Source of the DNA: Thalassoglobus neptunius
GTDB lineage: Bacteria; Planctomycetota; Planctomycetia; Planctomycetales; Planctomycetaceae
Length of the DNA stretch: 63,808 bases
Reading direction: 5' to 3'
Assembly: GCF_007859735.1 (NCBI RefSeq)
Contig: NZ_SIHI01000019.1
Location: 1 to 63,808 of the forward strand
Position numbers and translations under genes: made by a program. Numbering within the stretch: position 1 is the first letter of the stretch; every line of letters starts with the position of its first letter. This document shows positions 32,853 to 42,167 of this stretch, piece after piece. Under the pieces are notes generated by a model, which was given only the letters and a program-made list of their open reading frames with translations, ran no database searches and had not been told where the DNA came from.

Positions 32853-33959
32853 GTGCGCGGTAGAAAGTGCGACACCATGTCTGCCAACACTCCCTGTCAT
32901 CGGTCTGCCCAGTCTTCGCAATTGAGCAACTCACCTGTCACCCGCAGAACCACTGCGAGCGACAAAAAACTCCTGCGCTGTCCATTCCCGTACTTCGGCG
33001 GGAAGAGTTCGATTGTTCCGATCGTCAATGAGCGGTTTGGAGAGATCACTGCTTTGAGAGAACCGTTCGCTGGCTCGGCAGCACTCACACTCGCCAGAGA
33101 GCCCGTCGCCCATGAAGCCCTCAACGATGTGAATCACTACATCGTGAACTTCTGGAGAGCGATCAAATCCGATCCCGAAGCAGTCGCGGAGCATGCTCAC
33201 CATCCCGTCACCGAAGCCGATTTCCACGCGCGAAGTACTTACCTGTTCCGAGGCGATGCAGTGAAAGGAGCCCAGCATCAGATCGCACAAGATCCGGTGT
33301 ACTTCGATCCCCGCCTGGCGGGCTGGTATGCCTGGGGCAAATCGTGCCAGATCGCGAATGCGTTCGAGGGCGTGCAGAAGTCCAAACCTTCGATGCGTGG
33401 CAATGGAGTCTGTGTTCCGGTCTATCGCACCCAGCGGGCTCGTCAACTGGCACTGATGGACTGGTTCGGGGCGTTGGCCGAACGACTCCATAACGTCCGG
33501 ATTCTGTATGGGGACTGGCAGCGACTCGTTTCGGCCCCATCCTCGCTGGGACTCTTCAATAAGAACTCCATTTCCGGAATCTTTCTGGATCCACCGTACG
33601 CCCACAGTCTGGCCCGAGTTCAGCAGCTGCTCGGCCTGGCGACTGAAATCTCAGATCCCGATCGCGGCCGCACAGACTGCTACCTGTGCGACGACGACAA
33701 GAGCCAGGTCGACCAGCTCGTCGCCGACGTCAATCGCTGGTGCCAGCAGTCAGGCAGCAATCCCCGACTCAGAATCGCCCTCTGCGGTTATTCGGGAGAA
33801 CACGACAATCTCGTGAGTGATCATGGTTGGACGAAGCACTCCTGGACAACCCAGGGCGGCTGGGCCAACACCAGCAAGAAGAAAGGCACCCGCGGAAAAG
33901 AAAACAAATCCCGCGAAACGATCTGGTTCTCCCCTCACTGTCTCCGATGCGGAAAGTGA
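32853..33959 (+). CDS. DNA adenine methylase, D12 class (368 aa)
   Basis: Transfers a methyl group from AdoMet to adenine N6. It has the Dam/D12 signature: CPFPYFGGKSSI at about residue 45 (AdoMet pocket), REPFAGSAALTLAR near 72 and FLDPPYAHS near 245 (catalytic DPPY). The target-recognition insert lies between. No restriction nuclease is adjacent, so it is a solitary phage methylase, likely for self-protection or regulation. The start at 32853 or the internal M at residue 9 is possible. It ends 8 nt from the convergent thermonuclease gene. Confidence 0.85.
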   Translation: MRGRKCDTMSANTPCHRSAQSSQLSNSPVTRRTTASDKKLLRCPFPYFGGKSSIVPIVNERFGEITALREPFAGSAALTLAREPVAHEALNDVNHYIVNFWRAIKSDPEAVAEHAHHPVTEADFHARSTYLFRGDAVKGAQHQIAQDPVYFDPRLAGWYAWGKSCQIANAFEGVQKSKPSMRGNGVCVPVYRTQRARQLALMDWFGALAERLHNVRILYGDWQRLVSAPSSLGLFNKNSISGIFLDPPYAHSLARVQQLLGLATEISDPDRGRTDCYLCDDDKSQVDQLVADVNRWCQQSGSNPRLRIALCGYSGEHDNLVSDHGWTKHSWTTQGGWANTSKKKGTRGKENKSRETIWFSPHCLRCGK

Positions 33960-33967
33960 CAACGAAG

Positions 33968-34738
33968 CTATCCGCCACAAATCCCACACGCTCGACCGTC
34001 AGACCCGCTGCAGGAGCGACCCGCTTTTGTGTTTCCGTAATGCTGGCATGTCGAGTTGTGCCGGACTCCCGAGTTGGTGTTGAGCCAGTAACTCAGCGTC
34101 GGAGCTGAAGGTCGCACTTTGCTTGGAACAATGACCGGTTTCGTCGGAACGAGATCGCGAGCGGTCTGACGTTTACTTCGAGCACGCTCCGCAGCAAGTG
34201 CTCGGCGTTCACGCAGCAGTTTGCGATATTCCCAGGGAGGGATCGGACGATCGTGATCCCATAGTCCATGCTGTTTCGACCGAGCGTACACTTCTGCCTT
34301 GGCAAGCATTGGATCGCAGTTGTAGTCGGTGTAGTGCCAGGCCCATCCTTCTCGCACGAGTTTCTCATTGATGTTCACACCATCCAGAAAGACGTAACCG
34401 AGCGTTCTTTTGTAATCGTCGATTCCGGTGACATGAATCTCGACGACTTTCCCATGGATCCATTCTCCAAGAGCCTGCTTGGCCTTGGTTCCATGATCCT
34501 GACCAGTTTCTGGAGCATCGATTCCTTCGAATCGAACGCTGATCAGTTTTCGATCCCGAACGATGGCGATCGTGTCAGCATCTTTGACGTTCACAACCTT
34601 GCCCCGCATCACTTCCGAGACAACTGGAAGACACGGTTCTCCATCCTTTGCAATACGGACTTCCTCAGCCGCCAGAAACCATGTGAAGGCTGTCAGCCCA
34701 GCCAACCCGTAAAGCACCGTTGAAAATTTCATCGACAT
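33968..34738 (-). CDS. Secreted/membrane-anchored thermonuclease (SNase family, 256 aa)
   Basis: ATG 34738 has GAGAAGG upstream. An N-terminal hydrophobic segment (FSTVLYGLAGLTAFTWFLA) directs export. Residues about 40-165 form the SNase domain: GKVVNVKDADTIAIV with the Asp pair, VRFEGIDAPETGQ with the catalytic Arg and Glu region, and YKRTLGYVFLDGVNINEKLV. The C-terminal 40 residues carry HNSTCQHYGNTKAG and CGICGG, four spaced cysteines that recall a small metal site. It may degrade host DNA or be a lysogenic advantage gene. Confidence 0.8.
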   Translation of the reverse strand: MSMKFSTVLYGLAGLTAFTWFLAAEEVRIAKDGEPCLPVVSEVMRGKVVNVKDADTIAIVRDRKLISVRFEGIDAPETGQDHGTKAKQALGEWIHGKVVEIHVTGIDDYKRTLGYVFLDGVNINEKLVREGWAWHYTDYNCDPMLAKAEVYARSKQHGLWDHDRPIPPWEYRKLLRERRALAAERARSKRQTARDLVPTKPVIVPSKVRPSAPTLSYWLNTNSGVRHNSTCQHYGNTKAGRSCSGSDGRACGICGG

Positions 34739-34966
34739 ACCCTTCTCGCCCGCATTGGACTTCTGTTTCAGTGCCCAACTGGGATGAATCACCAACTCAT
34801 GATCATTGACTTTTCGTGGCCGGTGACGAACTCGAACAAATCAATCTCAAATTCTGCTCCGATGGCTACGGCAGTGCCTTGCTGTCTCTTCGAACGTCGA
34901 GGTAGATGTGTTTCAACACCAAGGAAACAAACTCTCAAAATTCGACTTCAAACGGAGCGTTCCCTG

Positions 34967-35203
34967 ATGATACTCAACGAGCAGACTGAGTTCTACGAGA
35001 CAGATTCTTTTGACTTGATTCGATTTGCGAAAGCGTATCAAGACCTCGGCGAGGCAGTGACCGAACAACTCGACGATCTCTTCGAACAGCGATATGACGA
35101 AGTCAATCCGAACGCCATCGAGCTGATCCGACAGGAACTCGGTGGTATGAATGAGGAGATCGATTCAGTGCTTGAAGAATTCGCACACCGCAGAACTCAC
35201 TGA
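34967..35203 (+). CDS. Small acidic protein (78 aa)
   Basis: ATG 34967 with GGAG 10 nt upstream. Mainly helical and acidic (YQDLGEAVTEQLDDLFEQRY, EIDSVLEEFAHRRTH). No known family. It lies 71 bp before another small protein gene, and the two may form a unit. Upstream is a divergent gap of about 230 bp to the thermonuclease gene that should hold promoters for both directions. Confidence 0.55.
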   Translation: MILNEQTEFYETDSFDLIRFAKAYQDLGEAVTEQLDDLFEQRYDEVNPNAIELIRQELGGMNEEIDSVLEEFAHRRTH

Positions 35204-35274
35204 AGTACTTGCCGACCGCAGGCAAGGAGGCCTGCGCGTTCTTTCACAAGTCCCTCAAACCTGGACAATCGACC

Positions 35275-35502
35275 ATGACCACGTTCCTCGTCGCCACGCT
35301 TTCTCGATATGTTTTGGTCGAAGCCTCTGATGAAGACCAAGCTCGCCGACTGGCGCGACCCGGCTTGGAAGAACTCTACGCGAAAGAACGCGAGCAATTC
35401 GGCAGCGACTTCCCAATCGAAATCCTCACCGTCAGGCCAGCTACACAGCCAGAGATCGACCTCTGGAACTGGCACCACCAAATGATCGCCAGCCACTCCT
35501 GA
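35275..35502 (+). CDS. Small protein ending in an LWNWHHQMI motif (75 aa)
   Basis: ATG 35275 (MTTFLVATLSRYVLVEASDE) gives a compact alpha/beta protein. The C-terminal phrase EIDLWNWHHQMIASHS is repeated in degenerate form after the next gene (36403-36459), so a paralogue once existed there. It is preceded by a hairpin CGCAGGC-AAGGA-GGCCTGCG-like structure (35215-35234) that holds an SD-like loop, and followed by a very strong hairpin (35530-35572). Confidence 0.6.
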   Translation: MTTFLVATLSRYVLVEASDEDQARRLARPGLEELYAKEREQFGSDFPIEILTVRPATQPEIDLWNWHHQMIASHS

Positions 35503-35529
35503 TCATCACTTTCGCTTCCGAGCGTAAAA

Positions 35530-35572
35530 CGACGCAGAACTGACAGTGCCTCTCATTGTCAGTTCTGCGTCG
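35530..35572. terminator. 16-bp perfect hairpin after the 35275 gene
   Basis: CGACGCAGAACTGACA (35530-35545) pairs without mismatch with 35557-35572 around an 11-nt loop. It has AAAAC on its left side and GAATTCCTT on its right, so it is at best a bidirectional terminator with weak tails. It isolates the PEP-CTERM gene that follows. Confidence 0.55.
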
Positions 35573-35656
35573 AATTCCTTGCACAGAGTCCCTGCCGCGA
35601 AGTATCTTGGTAAAGGCCAGCTTCGTTCCACACCTCTGTTGAGTAAAGGGTCACCC

Positions 35657-36406
35657 ATGATGCGCTCCTGCAGTCTTCACCTCTCTTCAACGCTGCTTGC
35701 TTTCAGCTGTCTGTTCTCAGCCTCTCAGTCAGCCTTCTCGGATGTCGTGTTCACAAACCTCCGTCAGGGTTCCAACGCGACGTTCTTCGTGTTTCCTGTC
35801 GACGAAACAGTCCTGACTCCACCACCGACTGACGGAACGATCATTTCGACTTCTGACACCGACGGCGACGCCTCCGCGTCGATGGATACCACGATCACTC
35901 AAATGGGTGACACCTGGACGATCAGCTCAACGTTCGACTCCAATCGTCCAATTGAACTTGATCTGACCAACTCCATCTTGGATATCGAGTTCAATCTAAT
36001 TCGCGACATGGCCTGGACACTCGACATCTCGATCGACTGGCCAGCGACGGGACTTGATCCCACTTACCCGCCAGGCTTCGTCGAAACATGGCTGGACGCT
36101 CCGGGCGGATCGCGTTTGTTCTATATCGCGAGTACTGGTGCCGTCGACGCAACTCAGACAATTTCACGTTCGGGAATCGCCCAGGGAGGTGCTGGTTACG
36201 CACTCAACTTCGATATCTGGGATCTCAAAGTCTACGTCGACGTGAATGGTGTTGAGACAACCCATCCCGGTAGTGTGAGTGGAACGCTCGAGTTCACTCT
36301 CACCCCCGCACCCGTTCCAGAACCGACGTCGATGGTCCTGTTTGGCGTGGGAGCCATCGGCCTACTGGGAGCTTCACGGTGCAAAGGAAAATCGCCAAGC
36401 GTTTGA
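35657..36406 (+). CDS. PEP-CTERM sorting-domain protein (249 aa)
   Basis: ATG 35657 (MMRSCSLHLSSTLLAFSCLF) gives a signal peptide cleaved near ASQSAFS. The body is a beta-rich extracellular domain (DTWTISSTFDSNRPIELDL, WTLDISIDWPATGLDP). The C-terminus is a textbook PEP-CTERM: VPEPTSMVLFGVGAIGLLGA followed by SRCKGK. It is exported and anchored by the host exosortase system. A surface protein on a prophage suggests lysogenic conversion. No exosortase gene is in the window. Confidence 0.8.
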   Translation: MMRSCSLHLSSTLLAFSCLFSASQSAFSDVVFTNLRQGSNATFFVFPVDETVLTPPPTDGTIISTSDTDGDASASMDTTITQMGDTWTISSTFDSNRPIELDLTNSILDIEFNLIRDMAWTLDISIDWPATGLDPTYPPGFVETWLDAPGGSRLFYIASTGAVDATQTISRSGIAQGGAGYALNFDIWDLKVYVDVNGVETTHPGSVSGTLEFTLTPAPVPEPTSMVLFGVGAIGLLGASRCKGKSPSV

Positions 36407-36459
36407 GAATCGGCCTCTGGAACTGGCATGAGCAATTGGCCGCGTCTTACCACTCTTGA
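36403..36459 (+). pseudogene. C-terminal remnant of a paralogue of the 35275 gene
   Basis: Directly behind, and overlapping, the PEP-CTERM stop, another frame reads LRIGLWNWHEQLAASYHS and then stops. This matches the end EIDLWNWHHQMIASHS of the 35275-35502 protein. The rest of the gene is missing. The PEP-CTERM gene therefore seems to have been inserted into, or to have replaced, the front of a duplicated copy. Confidence 0.5.
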
Positions 36460-36477
36460 TGATCAAAGTCACGAAGA

Positions 36478-36497
36478 CCCTGGGATATAACCCAGGG
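36478..36497 (+). terminator. Hairpin after the PEP-CTERM gene
   Basis: CCCTGGG-ATATAA-CCCAGGG is a 7-bp perfect stem with a 6-nt loop, followed by TTAAAGCTTAAG. It lies at the start of the 245-bp intergenic region before the STAND gene, which otherwise shows no gene. It probably ends PEP-CTERM transcription. Confidence 0.5.
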
Positions 36498-36704
36498 TTA
36501 AAGCTTAAGAGGGCAAGCTTCCCTATGTAGTCAACCGGTACAACTTCATCGGTTTGGTGAGTAGATTAGAGATTCGGACAACGAGATCTCGAGCTACGTC
36601 CATTCAGAAGAAAAGATCATTTCGTCTTAGTTCATGCGACAATGAGTTTTTCCGTATTTGCTTAAGCGGGCCAAAGTTTACTTTCCGTCTGAAGGATACC
36701 ACAT

Positions 36705-39700
36705 ATGGCCAAACAAGCTGCACCTGTCGAGTTGACCGGGGGAGAAGGTTTTAACTACGAGGACCGGGTCGCGGCGCGTTTTCTGGTTGACATGCTGTCC
36801 GGAATAGTTCCCTTCGGCGTTGAGTTTGGTTCGATCACGAAGATCGATTGGCAAGCGAGGGACACAGGCCGACTACTCGATGATGTAGTTGTGACGATGT
36901 CCGATACGGTTGGACTGCACATCGCGGAGCTTTCTATCAAGAAACACCGCCAAGTTACAAGTGTCGGGTTCCCGTCAAATTTTGTTGAGGCCGCCTGGGA
37001 AGAGTGGCTACATACTAAAATGTCGATATTTGAGAATGACCGCGATCTCCTTGTCTTGGTCACTGGAGAGATTGCCAATGATGTTGGTGAGGCATGGTCA
37101 ACGCTTCTCTGCCAGGCGCGAGCGACATCGCCCGACCGTCTCATCAGTCGGCTCCAAGTACCAGCCTCAGGTCATGGCTCTCAGGCTTCTGAGACCTCAC
37201 GTAAATTGTTCGAGAGTTTGCAGTGCCCGGAGGTCTTGCTGAGTCAGGGTCAGACGGACGATGAGGCCGCGGTGGAGTTGCTGCGACGGATTCGACTATT
37301 GACTTTCGATTTCGAATCGGATCCGAGTCGAGATCTAGCTCGTGCGGTAGCTGACTGCCAGCGACTACTGAATGACTCAAGTCTTAGCGAAGGCCAGAGG
37401 CTCTGGGAGACGCTGGTTGGGAAAGCAGCAGAGAACAGAGGAATGGGAGGTTCTCTGGACCTGCCAACGCTTGTCTCGGAATTACGTTCGACGTTTCAAC
37501 TTGTTGATCACCCAGATTTCACAAGCGATTGGATTGCCATCAGGCAATCTTCCGACGACGTGCTCTCAGACGTTCGGAGTGAGATCGGTGCGAACACGTC
37601 AATTGATCGGGAACAAGAGGCGAATGAGATCGCAAACGCTCTTAGTACGTTGAGGGTCTGTTTGGCGGCAGGAGAATCAGGATGTGGAAAGTCAGCGCTG
37701 GCGAAACGTGTGTCAGAAGACTTCTACGACACGACGGTTGCGATCCTACCCGAGGACTGTGAAGTCGAGCGATTGAAGCAACTCGACGGGAAACTCGGAA
37801 TCACTCATCCTCTGATCGAAGTACTTAGTTCGAGCCGGGACCGCTGCCTGCTAGTCTTGGACTCGTTGGAACGGTACTCAGAGCGAGGTCTCCGGATCGC
37901 AGGAAGGCTTCTTTCCAACGTTCTCGCAGACGATCGGTGCTCACACGTGAGTGTGCTGCTGTTGGTGCAGTACGACTCTACTCAGCGCGTTGTCACTCGT
38001 CTGAGCGAAGCCGGTATCGACCAATCTAGGCTCGACATCACTCCAATCGGCTCACCACCTGAGCCTAAGATCAAGCAAATCCTTCAGGATTCGGCTGGAG
38101 TCACATGGGTAACTTTGCGCAATGAAATGCGGCCTCTGTTGGGGAACCTCAAAATCCTCGACTGGGTTGTTCGTGCATCGCAATCCGGTAGCGAATTTGG
38201 TAAAGCCAATCTGACTGGGCTGATCTCGCTGATTGATTACCTCTGGAGCCGGTGGATTGAGTCAGACGATCGCGGTATGGCTGGTGGCGGGCTGCTCAAG
38301 AAGATCGCCTTCATCGAAGCATCGGGATTGGCTGCTGGAGTGCCGTTGGCCTCACTCGAGTATTCTGAACAACAGGCACTCAACTCTCTGATATCGGCTG
38401 ACTTACTCAAAAGGCGGTCTGAACGGATCAAGTTTTCACACGATCTCTTGGGTGATTGGGCGAGGTTGAGAGTCCTAATCGGTGATGACCCAACTGTATC
38501 GCACGAAGGAATCCAACGATGCGCGATGGCGCGTTGGCATCGAGCTGTCCGGTTGTTCGGCAGATGGCTTCTCTCTCAAGAGGAAGGTGTTCATAGATGG
38601 TCGGAGGCGGTTAGACGGACTGAAAATAATGGCACAGACGAAGGAACTGTCATTCGCGACTTACTGCTTGAATCAGTTGTCGTGAGCGAGAATTCCAGAG
38701 CGTTGCTATCGATGGCGTGGCCAGTATTGATCGAGAATGATGGTCGGTTGCTCAAGCTGTTGCTCGACCGGTTCATGTTCGTTGCCACCATCCCCGACCT
38801 CAGGCTTCCCAAACTCGTCAATAACGGAAACATTGCACTACAAGTTGAAGTTGCATTTCGCTTTCCGCTCTGGCCGTATTGGGGAGCAGTCTTGGCGACG
38901 CTCGATGAACACAGCGCCGTCGTCTGCCGAATTGTGTCCAACGAAGCAGCTTGGGTTTGCAAGCTGTGGTTGGAGAAAATGCCACGAGAGATCGAACCAG
39001 GGACTCCGTTTCCATTTCGAGATCATGCTTCCAAAGCAGCCTTGTCAATAGCAAGAGAGTTCCAGGCGCTGCGGGCAGAAGGAGTTTATCTGCACGATGC
39101 AAAGGAACAGATTGCCTATCAGGCTGCATTGCTGGCGGCTCATGAATTTCCAGATGAGGTTTCTTCATTTGCACTTGAAATGGCTCGGAGAAAGCCGGCA
39201 TCGCAAGAAATCCAGGAGCGAGCAGAGGCCGCGAAAGTTGAGCTTGAAGAGAAGCGACGGCGGTGGGAGGAAGAGAATCCGGACTGCGTCGAACAATTGC
39301 AACATCTTGGAGCATTACCGTTACCACTCGGCGAACGTGTCGGCCCTTGGCCAGATGGTCCAACAGAACGTGTCGATGACGCCTTTCGCGAGGCAGTCCT
39401 TGACAGTTCCTCCATCCTTCCACTGACAGAGGAACGCCCGAACACTGCATTCGAGGTCCTCTTGGCGGTATGTATTGAGCCACCATATCTTGAAAACCCC
39501 TACGGCTCTTTTGGGATGGACGACTGTGGCCTGGAATCGTGGCATGATCAAGACCCCGCTATGTACTTTCAAGGTCCATTCTTGCCACTCTTCAGGTTAT
39601 GCCCCAGTCAAGGAATTGATTTCGCCCTCAAACTGATCAACTTCGCCACAGGACGATGGGCTGCCAAGGAACTCAAGTACAGAGAGCGTCGTGGCCCGGC

Positions 39701-42149
39701 ATCTCCCAAACTCGCCGGACTCATCGAAGTGGACGACGACCTTGAAGTACTTGTTCAAGTTGGAGCGGACGCTAAACCCTGGATTGGTGACCGACGTGTA
39801 TTCCGCTGGTATTTGGACTGGCCAATTGACTGTCGAATCATTCCTTGCGTGCTCATGGCCTTGGAGAAGTGGATCTATGAGCAAATCGACAACGGACAAG
39901 ACGTAGACGACATCCTTCAAGAACTCGTTGGCAGGAGTGAATCCGTCGCTTTCGCCGGACTGTTGATCGACGTTGGGAAACGACAACCAGAACTGTTTTT
40001 GACCGTCCTTCGCCCCCTTTTAAGTGCGTCGAAATTCTACCTATGGGAGCCGCAAATCCTGATGGATCGGTCCGCGACATCGTTTGGACTTATGGGATGG
40101 TGGAAACAACCTGGTGACCTTGTCAAACTTGCACGCAACTGGCACTTCGCTCCGCATAGAAAAAACGAACTACGACGGATCGCGGTTTGGTTGATGTTCA
40201 TGTTTCCAGAAACGGAGACTTTCTTTCAGGAGTGTCGTGCTCGTTGGACTCAAGAAATCAAAACGGCACAGTCTCCGGATGTTCTGCAGATCCTGATCGC
40301 AGTACTTGACAAGTGCAACTATCGTGAAGAACTCATGGAGGGGAATCAGATTCGCACCGAGTTTGTTCTCCCAGGCAAGCTCGCAATCAAGGCTCAGGAG
40401 GATGTGAAGCGTGCGGACGATTCGATGCGCCTCGTGGAATTCCCTATCAACTGTCGGAAAATTCTTGACGGAGAAAAGGAACTGTCAGCGGCGGATTTAG
40501 AGCGTTTCTGGGATAGTGTTCGAGAGATCGAAGAACAGTCCGTAGCTGGCCAAGATGACATTGCTAAGAAGGCGGCAGCGATTTCTGGAGCAATTGCTGT
40601 TCTCTTGAACCTACACATTCATTGGATCGAGGGCGATCCCGTGCGACTGCACTGGTGCCTCCAACAGCTGCAACAGATCATTGAAAATCCCCCGAAACGC
40701 AGCCGATTTGATCTACCCGATTCTACCGGTGATTGGGACTGGGATTGCTTCGTTGCTGAAGCTGGAGTAGGACTTCTGAAAGTGGCCCCAGAAAATTCCT
40801 TCGTACGTGACCTAGTTGCAAACGGGATTGCTGGATTTCACTACGGCACGACACGAAAAACCATGACTCTAGCGCATCGATATCGTCAGTCGTTGGGAGA
40901 TGATTTTAAATTGATGCAGCACTTGGCTATTCGCTGGTCTCTTGTTCGTCGACTGAGGTCGCAAAGTGAGCGCTACATTGCAGAGGCCACTCGCTGGAGG
41001 AAGACAGGCAATACAGATCACAGCTTCTCCGAAATGCTCAAAGAACTTGAAGCAGTAGCTGAACGATGGTCCGAGGAACACATCCGGATTATTAAGCAGT
41101 TTATCAACCGTGAGCCTCATCCAACAACATTTGCAAATGTCGGCCGCAACGGTCAGAAGGAAGTCGAGTCCGTGATGTGCATCAGGTTCCCGGCACGCAA
41201 GCAACAGCCGCTCCCAAAGCAAGCTACGAGACGCCGGCGTCGAGCAAGACGAAAAGATCGCGGAATAGATGGCAAGGTAGTGTCTGCAGCATTCTCGTGG
41301 GTCAGTGATGCTCTCGCGATCTCAGGGTCAGAATGTCGTCAGAGCGTGTTGCATGCAAAAGAATTAGTTGGCGTCGTGCTGTCGAGCATTCAGGTTGACG
41401 ACGATGACGACAATGACGACGCAGTTGAATTGCCCGGAGAGTTTGATGGATGGGTCTTCGGATTGGCGGCAAAAGCAATCGTTGCAATGAAAGATGAAGA
41501 TGATCCAGCGTCGATATGGAAGCCGATTTTGTCACTGAACGAAGAAGCAAAAGACTGGATCGCTAGATTCTTCTGGTACTGGTTTTCGGATGCCTACAAA
41601 GCAGCTCCCGACACCGACACTTTTTTTCAACGCTGGTCAGAGATGATCACTTTCGCACTTTCTGCCGCTGAATGGGACACCGGACGCGTCCAAGCGTTTG
41701 AACTGGAAGATATGGTATACGAGCTGATGGGTTATAACTTTGGGATGCACTCGATCGCGGTAGATCCAAAGTGCGCAGACAATTTAGCAGCCATGATTCC
41801 ACTGCTTGACACAGCCGCTCAGAAGTGGTTTTCGATGTCCAAAGTTGTCAACGGATTCGCTAGAAGTTTGTCTAAGCCTGGTTATGACAGTATTTTACGC
41901 CCAGGAATTCAATGGCTTTATCGTGCGATGCCGAATTCCAGCGATTACCATTTTTGGAGACAGCCTGAGATTGAGTCCAATCTAATTTCTGCACTTCATC
42001 GATGTTGGGAGCAACTCGACGAGGCCGTTTGTACGGAACTCGAACTGCAGACTGCTTTCTTGGGGTTGCTGACGGCGCTCTCCTCGCGAGGGAATCACGC
42101 CGCTATGGCCCTTAGAGATCGCCTTCTTGACTCCTTGCCCGACAGATAA
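36705..42149 (+). CDS. Avs-like STAND NTPase with Cap4/PD-(D/E)xK-like N-terminus (1814 aa)
   Basis: ATG 36705 with AAGGAT upstream. Residues 1-200 resemble a Cap4-type nuclease: GGEGFNYEDRVAARFLVDML, then LLDD (D59-D60) and ELSIKK (E75, K79) as a PD-(D/E)xK-like core, then SNFVEAAWEEWL. Residues 300-600 are a STAND ATPase: Walker A GESGCGKS at 323-330, Walker B LLVLDSLER (D386), sensor strand VLLLVQYD, then a winged helix and IKFSHDLLGDWAR. The remaining 1200 residues are helical, repeat-like, without membrane segments, the sensor part in Avs proteins. The gene is visibly more AT-rich than the late genes and stands alone, as transferable defence cargo would. Target and nuclease activity are inferred. 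Confidence 0.75.
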   Translation: MAKQAAPVELTGGEGFNYEDRVAARFLVDMLSGIVPFGVEFGSITKIDWQARDTGRLLDDVVVTMSDTVGLHIAELSIKKHRQVTSVGFPSNFVEAAWEEWLHTKMSIFENDRDLLVLVTGEIANDVGEAWSTLLCQARATSPDRLISRLQVPASGHGSQASETSRKLFESLQCPEVLLSQGQTDDEAAVELLRRIRLLTFDFESDPSRDLARAVADCQRLLNDSSLSEGQRLWETLVGKAAENRGMGGSLDLPTLVSELRSTFQLVDHPDFTSDWIAIRQSSDDVLSDVRSEIGANTSIDREQEANEIANALSTLRVCLAAGESGCGKSALAKRVSEDFYDTTVAILPEDCEVERLKQLDGKLGITHPLIEVLSSSRDRCLLVLDSLERYSERGLRIAGRLLSNVLADDRCSHVSVLLLVQYDSTQRVVTRLSEAGIDQSRLDITPIGSPPEPKIKQILQDSAGVTWVTLRNEMRPLLGNLKILDWVVRASQSGSEFGKANLTGLISLIDYLWSRWIESDDRGMAGGGLLKKIAFIEASGLAAGVPLASLEYSEQQALNSLISADLLKRRSERIKFSHDLLGDWARLRVLIGDDPTVSHEGIQRCAMARWHRAVRLFGRWLLSQEEGVHRWSEAVRRTENNGTDEGTVIRDLLLESVVVSENSRALLSMAWPVLIENDGRLLKLLLDRFMFVATIPDLRLPKLVNNGNIALQVEVAFRFPLWPYWGAVLATLDEHSAVVCRIVSNEAAWVCKLWLEKMPREIEPGTPFPFRDHASKAALSIAREFQALRAEGVYLHDAKEQIAYQAALLAAHEFPDEVSSFALEMARRKPASQEIQERAEAAKVELEEKRRRWEEENPDCVEQLQHLGALPLPLGERVGPWPDGPTERVDDAFREAVLDSSSILPLTEERPNTAFEVLLAVCIEPPYLENPYGSFGMDDCGLESWHDQDPAMYFQGPFLPLFRLCPSQGIDFALKLINFATGRWAAKELKYRERRGPASPKLAGLIEVDDDLEVLVQVGADAKPWIGDRRVFRWYLDWPIDCRIIPCVLMALEKWIYEQIDNGQDVDDILQELVGRSESVAFAGLLIDVGKRQPELFLTVLRPLLSASKFYLWEPQILMDRSATSFGLMGWWKQPGDLVKLARNWHFAPHRKNELRRIAVWLMFMFPETETFFQECRARWTQEIKTAQSPDVLQILIAVLDKCNYREELMEGNQIRTEFVLPGKLAIKAQEDVKRADDSMRLVEFPINCRKILDGEKELSAADLERFWDSVREIEEQSVAGQDDIAKKAAAISGAIAVLLNLHIHWIEGDPVRLHWCLQQLQQIIENPPKRSRFDLPDSTGDWDWDCFVAEAGVGLLKVAPENSFVRDLVANGIAGFHYGTTRKTMTLAHRYRQSLGDDFKLMQHLAIRWSLVRRLRSQSERYIAEATRWRKTGNTDHSFSEMLKELEAVAERWSEEHIRIIKQFINREPHPTTFANVGRNGQKEVESVMCIRFPARKQQPLPKQATRRRRRARRKDRGIDGKVVSAAFSWVSDALAISGSECRQSVLHAKELVGVVLSSIQVDDDDDNDDAVELPGEFDGWVFGLAAKAIVAMKDEDDPASIWKPILSLNEEAKDWIARFFWYWFSDAYKAAPDTDTFFQRWSEMITFALSAAEWDTGRVQAFELEDMVYELMGYNFGMHSIAVDPKCADNLAAMIPLLDTAAQKWFSMSKVVNGFARSLSKPGYDSILRPGIQWLYRAMPNSSDYHFWRQPEIESNLISALHRCWEQLDEAVCTELELQTAFLGLLTALSSRGNHAAMALRDRLLDSLPDR

Positions 42150-42167
42150 GTGTAGCTTTTTTATGGA

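Noticed and set aside
35530-35572. Integron attC site
   Set aside because: The hairpin is long and perfect but lacks the GTTRRRY/RYYYAAC core sites and the bulged bases of attC; no integron integrase is present.
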